A stretch of 52,282 bases of DNA. Source: Candidatus Moraniibacteriota bacterium. GTDB taxonomy: Bacteria > Patescibacteriota > Minisyncoccia > Moranbacterales > UBA1568. Below, one piece after another: positions 38,060-46,174 of the stretch. The notes under the pieces were generated by a model that made no database searches, had not been told where the DNA came from, and saw only the letters and a list, made by a program, of their open reading frames with translations. Position numbers and translations under genes: made by a program. The stretch spans positions 1 through 52,282 of the forward strand of contig JAGOSP010000006.1 in assembly GCA_018062205.1 (NCBI GenBank), written 5' to 3'. Numbering within the stretch: position 1 is the stretch's first letter; each line of letters opens with the position of its first letter.

Positions 38060-38563
38060 ATGAGTATGGAGATCATAAAAAGTACAGGGGTAACCAAAGA
38101 TGTGAAGATTCTTATTGCTATTTTAGTGGTGATTTTTTTCTTTAGTGCCGGTGTTCTTCGGTGGTTTAGCATGGACAGTGTCCCTGATGATTCAGAAACT
38201 GTTCTTACACAGCAACCAATGGAAGAGAAAGATATGGTTGCTGCTGATCCAAACAATCCTCCTGAACCAATGGAAGAGAAAGATATGGTTGCTGCTGATC
38301 CAAACAAGGTGATCCCTATGGCGAAGTCAGTCACACTTGACGAAGTGATGCAGCACAAGAGCTCGGCAGATTGTCATACCATTATCCGCGGTGGCGTGTA
38401 TAATATTTCTTCATTTATCGAACAGCATCCAGATGGGAAGATGAATGTCGAAAATACCTGCGGTATGGATTCGACCAAATTATTTGAAGGGCAGTATGGC
38501 GGTATGCTAGATAAGGAAGAGCAACTCAAAGGTCTTTTTGTTGGAATTTTTATGAAGCAGTAA
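38060..38563 (+). CDS. Membrane-anchored cytochrome b5-like domain protein
   Basis: The 167-residue protein has one N-terminal TM helix (about residues 15-37), a linker with a 17-residue tandem repeat (PMEEKDMVAADPN core), and a C-terminal cytochrome b5-like domain (about 105-165). The domain shows TLDEVMQHKSSADCHTIIRG, VYNISSFIEQHPDGK with the first heme-ligand His, and FEGQYGG where the second ligand His of classical b5 is missing. Two Cys (DCHTI and NTCGM) could form a bond instead. The domain would face the cell exterior. Whether it binds heme is uncertain. Confidence 0.75.
   Translation: MSMEIIKSTGVTKDVKILIAILVVIFFFSAGVLRWFSMDSVPDDSETVLTQQPMEEKDMVAADPNNPPEPMEEKDMVAADPNKVIPMAKSVTLDEVMQHKSSADCHTIIRGGVYNISSFIEQHPDGKMNVENTCGMDSTKLFEGQYGGMLDKEEQLKGLFVGIFMKQ
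38214..38307 (+). repeat. Tandem 51-bp repeat in the b5-like gene linker
   Basis: A 43-base stretch (38214-38256) recurs exactly at 38265-38307, a period of 51 bases or 17 codons. The identity at DNA level indicates a recent in-frame duplication. Confidence 0.9.
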
Positions 38564-39031
38564 GATTCGCTGCTGATTCGCCCAATTTTCCACTAGGGAG
38601 ATTTGTATCGGTTTTGGTTTTAGAAGAAACGTTTCGTATGTTTTTCCTCGTAAAACCGTATTGATTCTGATCGTGTTTTTCGTAATCCATTGCGTCCAGA
38701 TTTCTTCTGTAGAGATTCCTTCTTCTGATTGTAGGGCTGTTAGTCGAAGCTCTTGTTTGGTGATTCGTGATTACTTCAATTAGAAAGAATTTTTCATCTC
38801 GGAAACAAGAACGATACTTGTTTCCGAGGGTAGATCTTTAAGCATCTTTTCTTAAATTGAGATGCTCTTCTTCTCGATATTGTTTCTGAATTTCTTAGGA
38901 TGCCAGCACTTTTTTTGTTGAGGAGATGATTCTTTTTGATTGGGTGACACCCAAGCTAAGCCATCAGAGTGAGTCTGAAATTTCTGGCACGTCTCCAAAA
39001 GATGCCCTTGACAGGCGAATTTAAATCGGGC
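38564..39031. other. Intergenic region with two strong hairpins and no clear gene
   Basis: About 470 bases. A perfect 12-bp hairpin (CTCGGAAACAAG arms, 38798-38809 with 38817-38828) is followed by a 7-bp hairpin (AGCATCT arms, 38841-38866). Minus-strand open frames with protein-like composition exist on both sides of these hairpins (for example around 38600-38770 and 38852-39060) but match nothing known and lack convincing starts. They could be remnants of a decayed element. Confidence 0.5.
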
Positions 39032-39060
39032 TTGACAACTTCTGTGTTTAGATGAAGAAT
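39032..39060 (+). promoter_or_regulatory. Promoter of the orphan gene at 39114
   Basis: TTGACA (39032-39037), 17-base spacer, AAGAAT (39055-39060). A second TTGACA lies at 39008. Confidence 0.6.
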
Positions 39061-39113
39061 AGGTGTCAAGCAGGTGGGTAGTCCTTTTTTTGTATGAAAA
39101 TGAGGAGAGAATC

Positions 39114-39641
39114 ATGGAACCCGTTCGTAGTACTGTCAGGCGTTCTCCACGTTTGACAGAAGTAAGATTGCTCGGCACGCTGTGCCGGTTTTGCCCTGAA
39201 GAAGGGGCGATGACGGCAAGTTTAATCCATGAGCGCGAAGAGGTATTCCGCGCCGTGGGTTTGCTGTGCATGCTCTATCGGTTTCAGGATAGGGGTATTC
39301 ACCAGCAGGCCAGAGCAAGAGATCCTGAACTCAGGATGACATTTGCTGAGCGCGAAGAATTCTGGATCGCTCAGGGTGGTCCGGCAAAGTTTTTTGCTCG
39401 GGTCGATTCGGCTCTCCAGAGGCATTATCCGGAGATTTTTGATCCGGAGCTGCTGCAGGCTGCCTGGGAGTTTTTTCAGATCCTGGCCACAGGGGTGCAT
39501 ATCGCCTATCTGGCTAGGGTGACAGGTCGTACTCCCGTACATGCGGAGTATCTCAACTCTGATCTGACGGCCTGGTACACTCGGTTGGCGCAACGCTTTG
39601 AACCACTTCGGCCACTTCCGAAGCAAAAAACACTCCATTGA
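39114..39641 (+). CDS. Orphan hypothetical protein with strong SD
   Basis: The 175-residue, arginine-rich, probably helical soluble protein (MEPVRSTVRRSPRLTEVRLL...) is not recognised. GAGGAG at 39102-39107 fixes the ATG at 39114 with a six-base gap. The gene is a complete unit with its own promoter and a long hairpin terminator. It looks richer in G+C than its neighbours. A frame upstream (from 39063) is not supported by the SD. Confidence 0.72.
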   Translation: MEPVRSTVRRSPRLTEVRLLGTLCRFCPEEGAMTASLIHEREEVFRAVGLLCMLYRFQDRGIHQQARARDPELRMTFAEREEFWIAQGGPAKFFARVDSALQRHYPEIFDPELLQAAWEFFQILATGVHIAYLARVTGRTPVHAEYLNSDLTAWYTRLAQRFEPLRPLPKQKTLH

Positions 39642-39669
39642 GTGCTGAAAGCAAAGCAGCGCCTTGTTG

Positions 39670-39721
39670 GTGCGGCGGGGAATGTCTTCGGACTTCTACC
39701 CTGACCGCACTTTGTTTTTTT
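39670..39721 (+). terminator. Terminator of the 39114 gene
   Basis: GTGCGG (39670-39675) pairs with CCGCAC (39705-39710), with inner pairing around GTCTTCGGAC, then a T-rich tract. Confidence 0.8.
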
Positions 39722-39734
39722 CTCTCGTATTATT

Positions 39735-40283
39735 ATGACATCTCTACCAGAAAAATTTCTCCTGCATACCTGTTGTGCGCCGTGCGGTATTACGGTGATT
39801 GATGAACTTCGTTTGAAATTTGATTTGAGTGTACTGTTTTTTAATCCGAATATTTATCCAGAAGAAGAATATATAAAACGGAAATCCGAAGTTATCCGTG
39901 TGTGTCGTGAGTGGTCAGTGTCCATGATTGATATGGATTATACGCCGGAAGAATGGGATGCGCGTGTGAGAGGGTTAGAGCAAGAGCCCGAGCAAGGGAA
40001 ACGTTGCTTTACCTGTATCGGCATGCGTCTTGATCGGTCGGCACGTGAAGCCCAAAGGCGAGGATTTCATATTTTTGGAACAACACTAACGATGGGAAGT
40101 CGGAAAAGTGCCAAGGTTATCTTTCCAGTCGGCGAGGCAGTTGCCAAGCGGTATGGTCTGACTTTTTATGCAGAGGACTGGAAGAAGAAAGGTCGCGAAA
40201 CCATAGCAAGGCAGATGGTGAAGGAGCGTGGTATTTATCGACAGAATTATTGCGGTTGTCGCTATTCGATTCGTGAAAAATGA
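39735..40283 (+). CDS. queH: Epoxyqueuosine reductase QueH
   Basis: The 182-residue enzyme performs the last step of queuosine synthesis in tRNA, reducing epoxyqueuosine. It is the QueH type (DUF208), unrelated to QueG. Motifs: LLHTCCAPCG, FFNPNIYPEEEY, EQGKRCFTCIGMRLD and YRQNYCGCRYS, providing the conserved Cys for an iron-sulfur cluster and metal site. Length is normal. No queuine synthesis genes are seen, so the organism may salvage queuine or its precursor. No SD. Confidence 0.94.
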   Translation: MTSLPEKFLLHTCCAPCGITVIDELRLKFDLSVLFFNPNIYPEEEYIKRKSEVIRVCREWSVSMIDMDYTPEEWDARVRGLEQEPEQGKRCFTCIGMRLDRSAREAQRRGFHIFGTTLTMGSRKSAKVIFPVGEAVAKRYGLTFYAEDWKKKGRETIARQMVKERGIYRQNYCGCRYSIREK

Positions 40284-40308
40284 AAAAAGAGCTTGAGTTA
40301 AGAGAAGC

Positions 40309-40833
40309 TTATTCTGAATGATGACGTTTCATATCTTGGATTTCTTGGAGGAGCGCTTGAAGTGAATTTTCGATACGATCGATGTGCTTTAGACTTTCCA
40401 GTTGTTCGGCGGCATCTTCTCGGTCATCTTTTTCTATTTCTTCACTTAATTCTTCAACGTCTTCAGAAATTTCTTCAACGTCTTCGCTAATTTCTTTGAC
40501 ATCTCCCTGAATGGTATCGATGTCTTTTGATATTTCTTCAACATCTTCACCAATCCCATCAATATTTTCACTCAATTCTTCAACATCTTCACTGACTTCC
40601 TCAATTTGTTTTGCATGTTGATTGACTGTCATTTGAATAAAGATAGCCAGATAAATAGCCTCAAGCGAAACTAGTGTCGTGAGGATGAGGAGTATTTGGT
40701 CGAGAGAAAATCCAAAGAATGCCAGACAGAAAATAGCGATGAAGAAAATCGTGTGGATTACAAGAGAAGGTGGTGATCCGATATATTGCGAGGTACGGAG
40801 AGCGATCGTTTCGAGTGGGGGAATAGTTTTCAT
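40309..40833 (-). CDS. DUF1003-like membrane protein with long coiled coil
   Basis: The 174-residue protein has two TM helices (about residues 23-65) that resemble DUF1003 (SQYIGSPPSLVIH, then LVSLEAIYLAIFIQMTVNQ). A very regular, acidic coiled coil follows (about 70-160), built from seven-residue units such as EDVEEIS and EDVEELS. The helices would anchor the coiled coil on the inner face of the membrane. The repeat probably grew by duplication. Function is unknown. It is convergent with queH, and the gap holds no clear terminator. Confidence 0.72.
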   Translation of the reverse strand: MKTIPPLETIALRTSQYIGSPPSLVIHTIFFIAIFCLAFFGFSLDQILLILTTLVSLEAIYLAIFIQMTVNQHAKQIEEVSEDVEELSENIDGIGEDVEEISKDIDTIQGDVKEISEDVEEISEDVEELSEEIEKDDREDAAEQLESLKHIDRIENSLQALLQEIQDMKRHHSE

Positions 40834-40896
40834 ACAATGAAAGATAAAAATAAACGGATGAATACTTTGGGGTTACTCTAAATATTGTAACTTCGG

Positions 40897-41047
40897 AAAG
40901 CAAAAAGCCCTCAATGCGGAGGAGTGGCTGAATCCCTGAAAATGAGTAACGGAAAAAATTTTACATTTTTCCCGGAAATAATCCAGGTGGGTTCCAGTTA
41001 GGAGTTCGAAAACCCCATCGCTTCTCGTTCTGAAGGCTTTTCGCTTT
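40897..41047. other. Structured intergenic element closed by a 17-position inverted repeat
   Basis: AAAGCAAAAAGCCCTCA (40897-40913) is complementary at 15 of 17 positions to 41031-41047. Inside is another A/T-rich hairpin (around 40950-40973). The interior begins like a class II tRNA (GGAGGAGTGGCTGA) and has a GTTCGAA T-loop-like stretch, but acceptor and anticodon arms do not form. It may be a decayed tRNA-Ser-like gene or a regulatory RNA between two divergent genes. Confidence 0.5.
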
Positions 41048-41090
41048 TAGTATAGGCTTTTTTTGAGAGAAGCGCTAGAGTAGAGGTAGT

Positions 41091-41594
41091 ATGAAAAGAA
41101 TAATTGTTCATGATCGTATGCAAAGCGGATATTGCTATTGGCTTGAGGCGCCGATAGGGAAAGATTTTGATGTGGAATTTCGACCGGATTTAACACCACA
41201 GGAAATGCTCGAGATGGGTATCTTTGGTGGAAAGTATCTGACAGATTGCCAGACAGAGTTTCCTGCAACATGGTTTGTTCAGGCAAAGCTTTCTCCAGAG
41301 AAAAAGGATATTTCACTGAATTATTTTGGTGTTGATGCGAGTCAGTCGCTTGCGGTATGGCAAGAAAAGGGATGGATTTTCCCAGATGATCCGCGGGGGT
41401 GGTTTCAGTGGTATTGTCGTTATTTCCTTGGCCGACGACTTCCCGAAGAAGATAGGCGTCAGATACGAAGATGGAAAATGATGCGCCGACATATTGCACA
41501 AATTGTTCAGAATTGTCGACCGGGAGATTTCTTTTGTCGCCGTCGACAGCGGCAAGCCTTACTCCATTGGGCGTATGATAGTCGGAAGTTTTAG
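41091..41594 (+). CDS. Conserved hypothetical protein
   Basis: The 167-residue soluble protein appears to belong to a widespread family of unknown function with conserved blocks such as FRPDLTPQEMLEMGIFGGKY, PRGWFQWYCRYFLGRR and RRRQRQALLHWAYD. Family recognition is from memory of similar sequences and was not checked. Several aromatic and Arg residues in the last block suggest nucleic acid or nucleotide binding, but this is only a guess. No SD. It is followed by a VOC gene after 37 bases. Confidence 0.75.
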   Translation: MKRIIVHDRMQSGYCYWLEAPIGKDFDVEFRPDLTPQEMLEMGIFGGKYLTDCQTEFPATWFVQAKLSPEKKDISLNYFGVDASQSLAVWQEKGWIFPDDPRGWFQWYCRYFLGRRLPEEDRRQIRRWKMMRRHIAQIVQNCRPGDFFCRRRQRQALLHWAYDSRKF

Positions 41595-41631
41595 GAAGAA
41601 GATGCGGTAATATCTTACAGAGTATAAGCGT

Positions 41632-42069
41632 ATGCAGATCAAAGAACTCGGACATGTCGTTTTGTATGTCACCGATATAACTCGGATGGCAGATTTTTAC
41701 CGAGATACGCTTGGTTTTCATGAAATGAAACGTCAGGCAGGCATGGCGATTTTTTCTTCTACGCGTACGCACCACGAATTATTGCTCATTGAAATTGGTG
41801 GCGTGCCTCGTGATCATCGAGCACCAGAACCAGGGCTTTATCACATTGGATTCAAAATTGGAGAGAGTGCGGAAGAGTTGAAGTCGGCATACCAGGAATT
41901 ATTGATGAAGCAGGTGAAGATTGTTGGGACAGCTGATCATTCCGTGACGCACAGCCTCTATGTGCTTGATCCGGACGGAAATGAACTTGAATTGTACGCT
42001 GATGTGTCGGATGAATGGAAGCAGAATCCAGAAGCCGTTCTTCGCCCCACCAAACGCCTCACCTTTTAG
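41632..42069 (+). CDS. VOC (glyoxalase/dioxygenase-like) family protein
   Basis: The 145-residue protein forms one vicinal oxygen chelate domain of two beta-alpha-beta-beta-beta modules. Putative metal ligands are the His in ELGHVVLYV, the His in LYHIGFKI and the Glu in GNELELYAD. DPDGNELELY is the standard C-terminal motif. The N-terminal ADFYRDTLGF matches glyoxalase and catechol 2,3-dioxygenase-like members. Substrate unknown. No SD. Confidence 0.9.
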   Translation: MQIKELGHVVLYVTDITRMADFYRDTLGFHEMKRQAGMAIFSSTRTHHELLLIEIGGVPRDHRAPEPGLYHIGFKIGESAEELKSAYQELLMKQVKIVGTADHSVTHSLYVLDPDGNELELYADVSDEWKQNPEAVLRPTKRLTF

Positions 42070-42079
42070 GTATCAGTCG

Positions 42080-42088
42080 TGGTATACT
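42080..42088 (+). promoter_or_regulatory. Extended -10 box before the DUF5671 gene
   Basis: TGGTATACT, 71 bases before the ATG at 42160. No recognisable -35. Confidence 0.5.
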
Positions 42089-42159
42089 CTGGGAAAAGTA
42101 TATCAAGAGTTAGAATATTTTCTTTTGTATCAGGACATAAAAAATAAGACTGTATATCT

Positions 42160-43311
42160 ATGGAAAGACCATCACTTGGAGGATATGTAGCGGATCGGAT
42201 AAAGTCGGGTGCGCGGAAGTCAGAAATCAAGGAAGAATTATTGGCAGTGGGCTGGTCCGATGAGGAAACAGACGCCGCCTATCGGGAGGGAGTCATTGCT
42301 CTCGGCGTACCGCTGCCAAGCGCGGGGACTCGTCCTACTCTGACGCGTAAGTCCTCGACGGTTGATATCATTATTCATCTCTTCTCTTTCATTCTGCTCG
42401 GTATTGTGGCCACCGCTTTTGGGACGCTCCTTTTTGGTATCATCGAGCAGACTTTTCCTGATGCGCTAGCCAGCTCTTCTCCTCTCGGTGTATCGGGAGC
42501 GATGGACAGTATTCACTATGCTATCGCGGCACTCTTGATTGGGTTTCCACTGTATGTGGGCGCTCTGCGTATTTGGTTTCGCAAATTCCGAGAGGATGAG
42601 GGACGGACGGAATCGCGCCTTTCGCAGTGGCTCACCTATCTGGTGCTCCTCATTGCCTCGGTGACAATCGTTGGGGATCTTATCGCGATAGTCTATACCT
42701 TTCTTCAGGGAGAAATCACGTGGCGATTTTTCCTGAAAGCGCTGACTATCTCGGGTATCGCCGGTGTCATTTTCGGCTTCTACTATTTTGAGCGCAAGAA
42801 GATACAGTATCATCAGGATATTGCCCGCAAGACATTTCAATCTTTTGGATGGTCGGTAGCGGGTGTGGTGTGCGTCAGTATTGTTTTGGGTTTTTTCGTG
42901 GGAGGATCGCCTGAGACAGCCCGCAAGCAGGGATTTGATATCAAGCGAGCGAATGATCTTTCGATGCTGGCAGGGTGTGTTCAGGGGTACGCGAGTGACT
43001 TGGGGACTCTGCCGACTTCGATGGATGTACTCAAGCGTTCCAGTGCGTACGCATATTGTTCAGGCTTCATGCAGGATCCAGAAACAGGGAAGATGTATGA
43101 GTACCGAGTCTTAGAGACATCGCTGACGCAGGGAGTGGGTCGTGTCGGATCATTTGAACTGTGCGCGGATTTTGCATTACCATCTGTTAAGACAACCGCG
43201 ACTGGTTATCAGCAAGAGGATTTAATCTGGAATGAGCATGCTGCTGGTCGTGATTGTGAGACGGTGACCACTCAGCTTGGAACGATTGCGCCGACTGTAC
43301 CGATGAAATAA
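42160..43311 (+). CDS. DUF5671-like multi-helix membrane protein with C-terminal extracytoplasmic domain
   Basis: The 383-residue protein starts with a SHOCT-like or helical segment (YVADRIKSGARKSEIKEELL). A membrane block of five TM helices (about residues 70-260) follows, whose first part (DIIIHLFSFILLGIVATAFG) is typical of DUF5671. After the last TM, residues 265-383 are soluble and begin KRANDLSMLAGCVQGYASDLG, resembling the pseudopilin-type pattern of an N-terminal helix. Paired Cys residues could form disulfides outside the cell. Function unknown; this arrangement is common in candidate phyla radiation genomes. Confidence 0.72.
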   Translation: MERPSLGGYVADRIKSGARKSEIKEELLAVGWSDEETDAAYREGVIALGVPLPSAGTRPTLTRKSSTVDIIIHLFSFILLGIVATAFGTLLFGIIEQTFPDALASSSPLGVSGAMDSIHYAIAALLIGFPLYVGALRIWFRKFREDEGRTESRLSQWLTYLVLLIASVTIVGDLIAIVYTFLQGEITWRFFLKALTISGIAGVIFGFYYFERKKIQYHQDIARKTFQSFGWSVAGVVCVSIVLGFFVGGSPETARKQGFDIKRANDLSMLAGCVQGYASDLGTLPTSMDVLKRSSAYAYCSGFMQDPETGKMYEYRVLETSLTQGVGRVGSFELCADFALPSVKTTATGYQQEDLIWNEHAAGRDCETVTTQLGTIAPTVPMK

Positions 43312-43321
43312 TGAGGTGATT

Positions 43322-44584
43322 ATGACTGCTCAGAAACAACAGATTAAATGTCCCGAATGCGGATCATCGATTTCGATTGATGATGTGTTAACGCATCAGA
43401 TTTCGGAACAAGTACGGGAGGAAATGCAAAAAGAACAACTTGGAAAAGAAGAAGCATTGTCTCATCAACAGCAAGAGCTTGATGCGGAACGAATGAGATT
43501 GGCAGAGGTGGCTCGGGATGCGGCGGCTACTATTGAAAAAACTGTCGCAGAGAAGATAGCAGGGGAAAGAACGGCACTTCTTCAGCAGGCGAAAGAGGCA
43601 GTCGAAAAGGAAAATGAAGGAGAAAAAAAGATGCTCGAAGAAGCGCTGGCGGAAAAGAGTGCTCGTTTGCGTGAGGCGAATGAGAAGGAGCTGGAGATGC
43701 GGAAAGAGCGCAATAGACTCGAAGAAGAGCGGCAAAATTTTGAACTTGAGAAGCAACGACAGCTTGATGCCGAGCGAGAGAAGATTAGTGAAGAAGCGAG
43801 CAAGAAGGCGACGGAAGAAACTCGTTTTGTCATCGCGCAGTTGCAAAAACAACTTTCGGATGCGACAAAAGCAAAGGATGATTTGGCACGTAAGCTGGAA
43901 CAGGGTTCACAACAGACTCAGGGTGAAGTGCTCGAGCTTGAATTGGAAACATCCTTGAAAACGGAATTTCTTCAGGATGCTATTATACCGGTTCCCAAAG
44001 GAGTGAAGGGCGCTGATATTCTCCAGCAGGTGCACGATCGATCTGGTCGGCTATGTGGACAGATTGTTTGGGAATCAAAGAATACTAAAGTTTGGAGCGA
44101 AGGCTGGATTCAGAAGCTAAAGGAAGATCAGCGGTTGGTGAAAGCTGACATTGCAGTCTTGGTTTCCTCAGTATTACCACAAGGAGTATCTGGATTTGTA
44201 CTCCGAGATGGTGTCTGGGTATGCGAGGTGCACATGGCACTGGCCCTCGCGAGTGCTCTTCGTATTACGCTCGAATCAGTCACACGAGAAAAAAACATGT
44301 CGGTAGGCAAGAATGAAAAGATGGAAGTGCTCTACGCGTATTTGACGGGTGTTGAATTCAAACAGCGAGTTGAGGCAATTGTCGAAGCATTTACGGGTAT
44401 GAGTGATGGTCTTCGCAAAGAGCGGTTGGCGTACGAGAAATTATGGGCAGAACGAGAAAAGCAAATTAGCAAAGTTATTACCAATACGGTCGGTATGTAT
44501 GGCGATCTGAGCGGGCATGTCACACTTCCAGAAATCAAGGCGCTTGAGCTTGGTGGTGGCACCGAGCCAGACCGATTGCTCTAA
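43322..44584 (+). CDS. DUF2130 coiled-coil protein with N-terminal zinc finger
   Basis: The protein of about 420 residues begins with a two-Cys knuckle (IKCPECGSSI). A long Glu/Lys-rich coiled coil (about residues 25-200) and the C-terminal DUF2130 domain follow (LELETSLKTEFLQDAIIPVPKG, then QIVWESKNTKVWSEGWIQKL). The E-x-K in WESKNTK and surrounding acidic residues recall PD-(D/E)XK nuclease folds, an inferred link. ATG 43322 has GAGGTG just upstream; GTG 43316 is the alternative. Ten bases separate it from the DUF5671 gene, so they likely share a transcript. Confidence 0.85.
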   Translation: MTAQKQQIKCPECGSSISIDDVLTHQISEQVREEMQKEQLGKEEALSHQQQELDAERMRLAEVARDAAATIEKTVAEKIAGERTALLQQAKEAVEKENEGEKKMLEEALAEKSARLREANEKELEMRKERNRLEEERQNFELEKQRQLDAEREKISEEASKKATEETRFVIAQLQKQLSDATKAKDDLARKLEQGSQQTQGEVLELELETSLKTEFLQDAIIPVPKGVKGADILQQVHDRSGRLCGQIVWESKNTKVWSEGWIQKLKEDQRLVKADIAVLVSSVLPQGVSGFVLRDGVWVCEVHMALALASALRITLESVTREKNMSVGKNEKMEVLYAYLTGVEFKQRVEAIVEAFTGMSDGLRKERLAYEKLWAEREKQISKVITNTVGMYGDLSGHVTLPEIKALELGGGTEPDRLL

Positions 44585-44622
44585 GTATCTCCGGCATAAC
44601 TGGCTGATTCTTCGATGAGCGG

Positions 44623-44652
44623 AAGAGTGACGTAATCGATTACGTCACTCTT
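44623..44652. repeat. Perfect 30-bp palindrome
   Basis: The half AAGAGTGACGTAATC is followed without spacer by its exact complement. It lies 38 bases after the DUF2130 stop. There is no T-run, so it is a poor terminator; it could be a protein-binding site (TGACGTAA/TTACGTCA core) or a cruciform. Confidence 0.9.
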
Positions 44653-44752
44653 ATAGAATATATGTCCTCGTATGGCGAGGGGAGGTTTTTTTGTATACTG
44701 GGGCGAGAATTTCTGTGCTTGTGATTTTGTGGTTTCACCTGAAGTGCTCACG

Positions 44753-45067
44753 ATGAGTATGAGAAATATGTTTTCGGCTCAGTTTCGAGTCGTCACCGAA
44801 TCAGAAGCCATACTTCGATACAAGTGGAAACGAGATACAAAGCAGCAGTATGCTCGTTTAGCAACTTCACTTCGAACGTCAGGAGACTGGATAGAGACGC
44901 ATTGTGTGCTCGCGAAAGATCAGACCCGAGTGATGCGTTTCGCACGTGACATCATGGATGATGACGATGACGACCAAGCCGATCGTCGGCCAATTCGAGA
45001 GAAGCTCCCAGGACGAGTGATTCCTGGTATACTGACGCAATCAGGGAAAGTACATATCGTGTATTAA
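44753..45067 (+). CDS. Small hypothetical protein
   Basis: This soluble protein of about 104 residues (MSMRNMFSAQFRVVTESEAIL...) has a run of acidic residues (MDDDDDDQ) in a likely loop and a C-terminal beta-type end (GKVHIVY). No family recognised. Translation is probably from ATG 44753; the frame is open to 44672 but that part lies over a TATACT box (44694-44699). No SD. Nine bases separate it from the next gene. Confidence 0.6.
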   Translation: MSMRNMFSAQFRVVTESEAILRYKWKRDTKQQYARLATSLRTSGDWIETHCVLAKDQTRVMRFARDIMDDDDDDQADRRPIREKLPGRVIPGILTQSGKVHIVY

Positions 45068-45076
45068 AAAATATAT

Positions 45077-45475
45077 ATGGAACAGAAAACATATTGGTGG
45101 AGGGTGCTGGTGATATTGTTTGCTGTGGTTTTATTTAGCTATGGGTTTATTGTCTCGAATGTAATAGACGGATTTGGATGGTATTACTCTTACGTAGATT
45201 CGTTTGATTTCGCCTCGGCTGCCTTTTTTTGCTCCTCCTTATTTCTTTTTTTCGTTTCGGATGCGGTGTTTCTGAAGTGGTTTAAATTTACTTTTGTATG
45301 GTGGTTCTTCTCGATAATATTGATTATATTGACTCCAGAATCTTATAATTCTTTTCTCAATTTGAGCCCAGACCGAGAATCCGTCTCCATCTGGCTCAGT
45401 ATACTCTTTGCCATCATTAGCCTCGCCAAACTTGTGTGGGATACCAAAAAATTGCGACAGGGTGGAGAGAAATGA
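45077..45475 (+). CDS. Small membrane protein, four TM helices
   Basis: This 132-residue protein has four hydrophobic helices separated by short loops (starting WWRVLVILFAVVLFSYGFIV). No conserved motif was recognised. It follows the preceding small gene closely and probably shares its transcript. Near the 3' end lies one copy of a 19-bp repeat found again at 46081. Confidence 0.65.
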   Translation: MEQKTYWWRVLVILFAVVLFSYGFIVSNVIDGFGWYYSYVDSFDFASAAFFCSSLFLFFVSDAVFLKWFKFTFVWWFFSIILIILTPESYNSFLNLSPDRESVSIWLSILFAIISLAKLVWDTKKLRQGGEK

Positions 45476-45588
45476 GAGAAGAAAATCTCTGGAACAGGAA
45501 ATAGACCGATCATGAGCATTGACTTTGAGTCTTACTTGTGATTGTATCATCTTGCCAATGTCGGCATATGTTCTTGAAAGGTTTGATC

Positions 45589-45975
45589 ATGCGCCAGATT
45601 CAAAGAGAAGATCTTGGTGTGATTCGCTTCACTTCTGTTCCTCGTGGTGGAGCACCACTTTGGGTCCGTGAGGCGTGGATTGGGGTCGAAGTGCCCTGCC
45701 TGTTTTTACACGATGGTGTGCCGCTTAGTGCAAGTGATACCGTGCATGATGTGGAAACAGGGTTTGAAGTTCCGGACTTCCCTGGCTACATCGTGCTTCA
45801 GACGCACGCCATTGAAGCACTTCTGCAGCAATCTCCCGCAGCCGTCGAATATTGGTTGGATCTCGGTTGTCCATCTGATGAGAATCCTTTGTTCCTCTTC
45901 GACCATGAATCAGCGGAAGTTGTGAGACCGGTCATGACTCGCGGGGAGTTCTGGCGATGCTTCAATGATGCCTAG
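45589..45975 (+). CDS. Orphan hypothetical protein
   Basis: The 128-residue soluble protein (MRQIQREDLGVIRFTSVPRGG...) is unknown to me. ATG 45589 has AAAGG seven bases upstream. The frame is open further up but without support. It appears richer in G+C than the flanking membrane-protein gene and ends in its own terminator at 46013. It belongs with the other single-gene orphan units in the last third of the window. Confidence 0.65.
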   Translation: MRQIQREDLGVIRFTSVPRGGAPLWVREAWIGVEVPCLFLHDGVPLSASDTVHDVETGFEVPDFPGYIVLQTHAIEALLQQSPAAVEYWLDLGCPSDENPLFLFDHESAEVVRPVMTRGEFWRCFNDA

Positions 45976-46012
45976 GTGTCACCTGATTTTCTGATGTGAA
46001 TTCGTCTTGAGT

Positions 46013-46045
46013 GCCGTTTGGTATCGTCCAGCGGCCTCTTTTTTT
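46013..46045 (+). terminator. Terminator of the 45589 gene
   Basis: GCCG (46013-46016) with CGGC (46032-46035), inner TGG/CCA pairs, then CTCTTTTTTT. Confidence 0.75.
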
Positions 46046-46174
46046 ATAAGCACCGGTTTTTTTTCGAGTAATCCAGAAAAAGAATCCGTCTCCATCTGGA
46101 TGAGAGGGCAGTGACGGTAGGTCTTGACTCCTAGGTGTGGTGTATACTAGAAGTGCGGGTAATTCACTTGATAT

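Larger units (their letters stand above)
45376..46099. repeat. 19-bp direct repeat pair
   Basis: AGAATCCGTCTCCATCTGG occurs at 45376-45394, inside the membrane-protein gene, and again at 46081-46099, in a non-coding gap. Confidence 0.85.

Noticed and set aside
40911-41030. Functional tRNA-Ser/Leu gene
   Set aside because: The 5' part looks right but no matching acceptor strand, anticodon stem or regular T stem forms.
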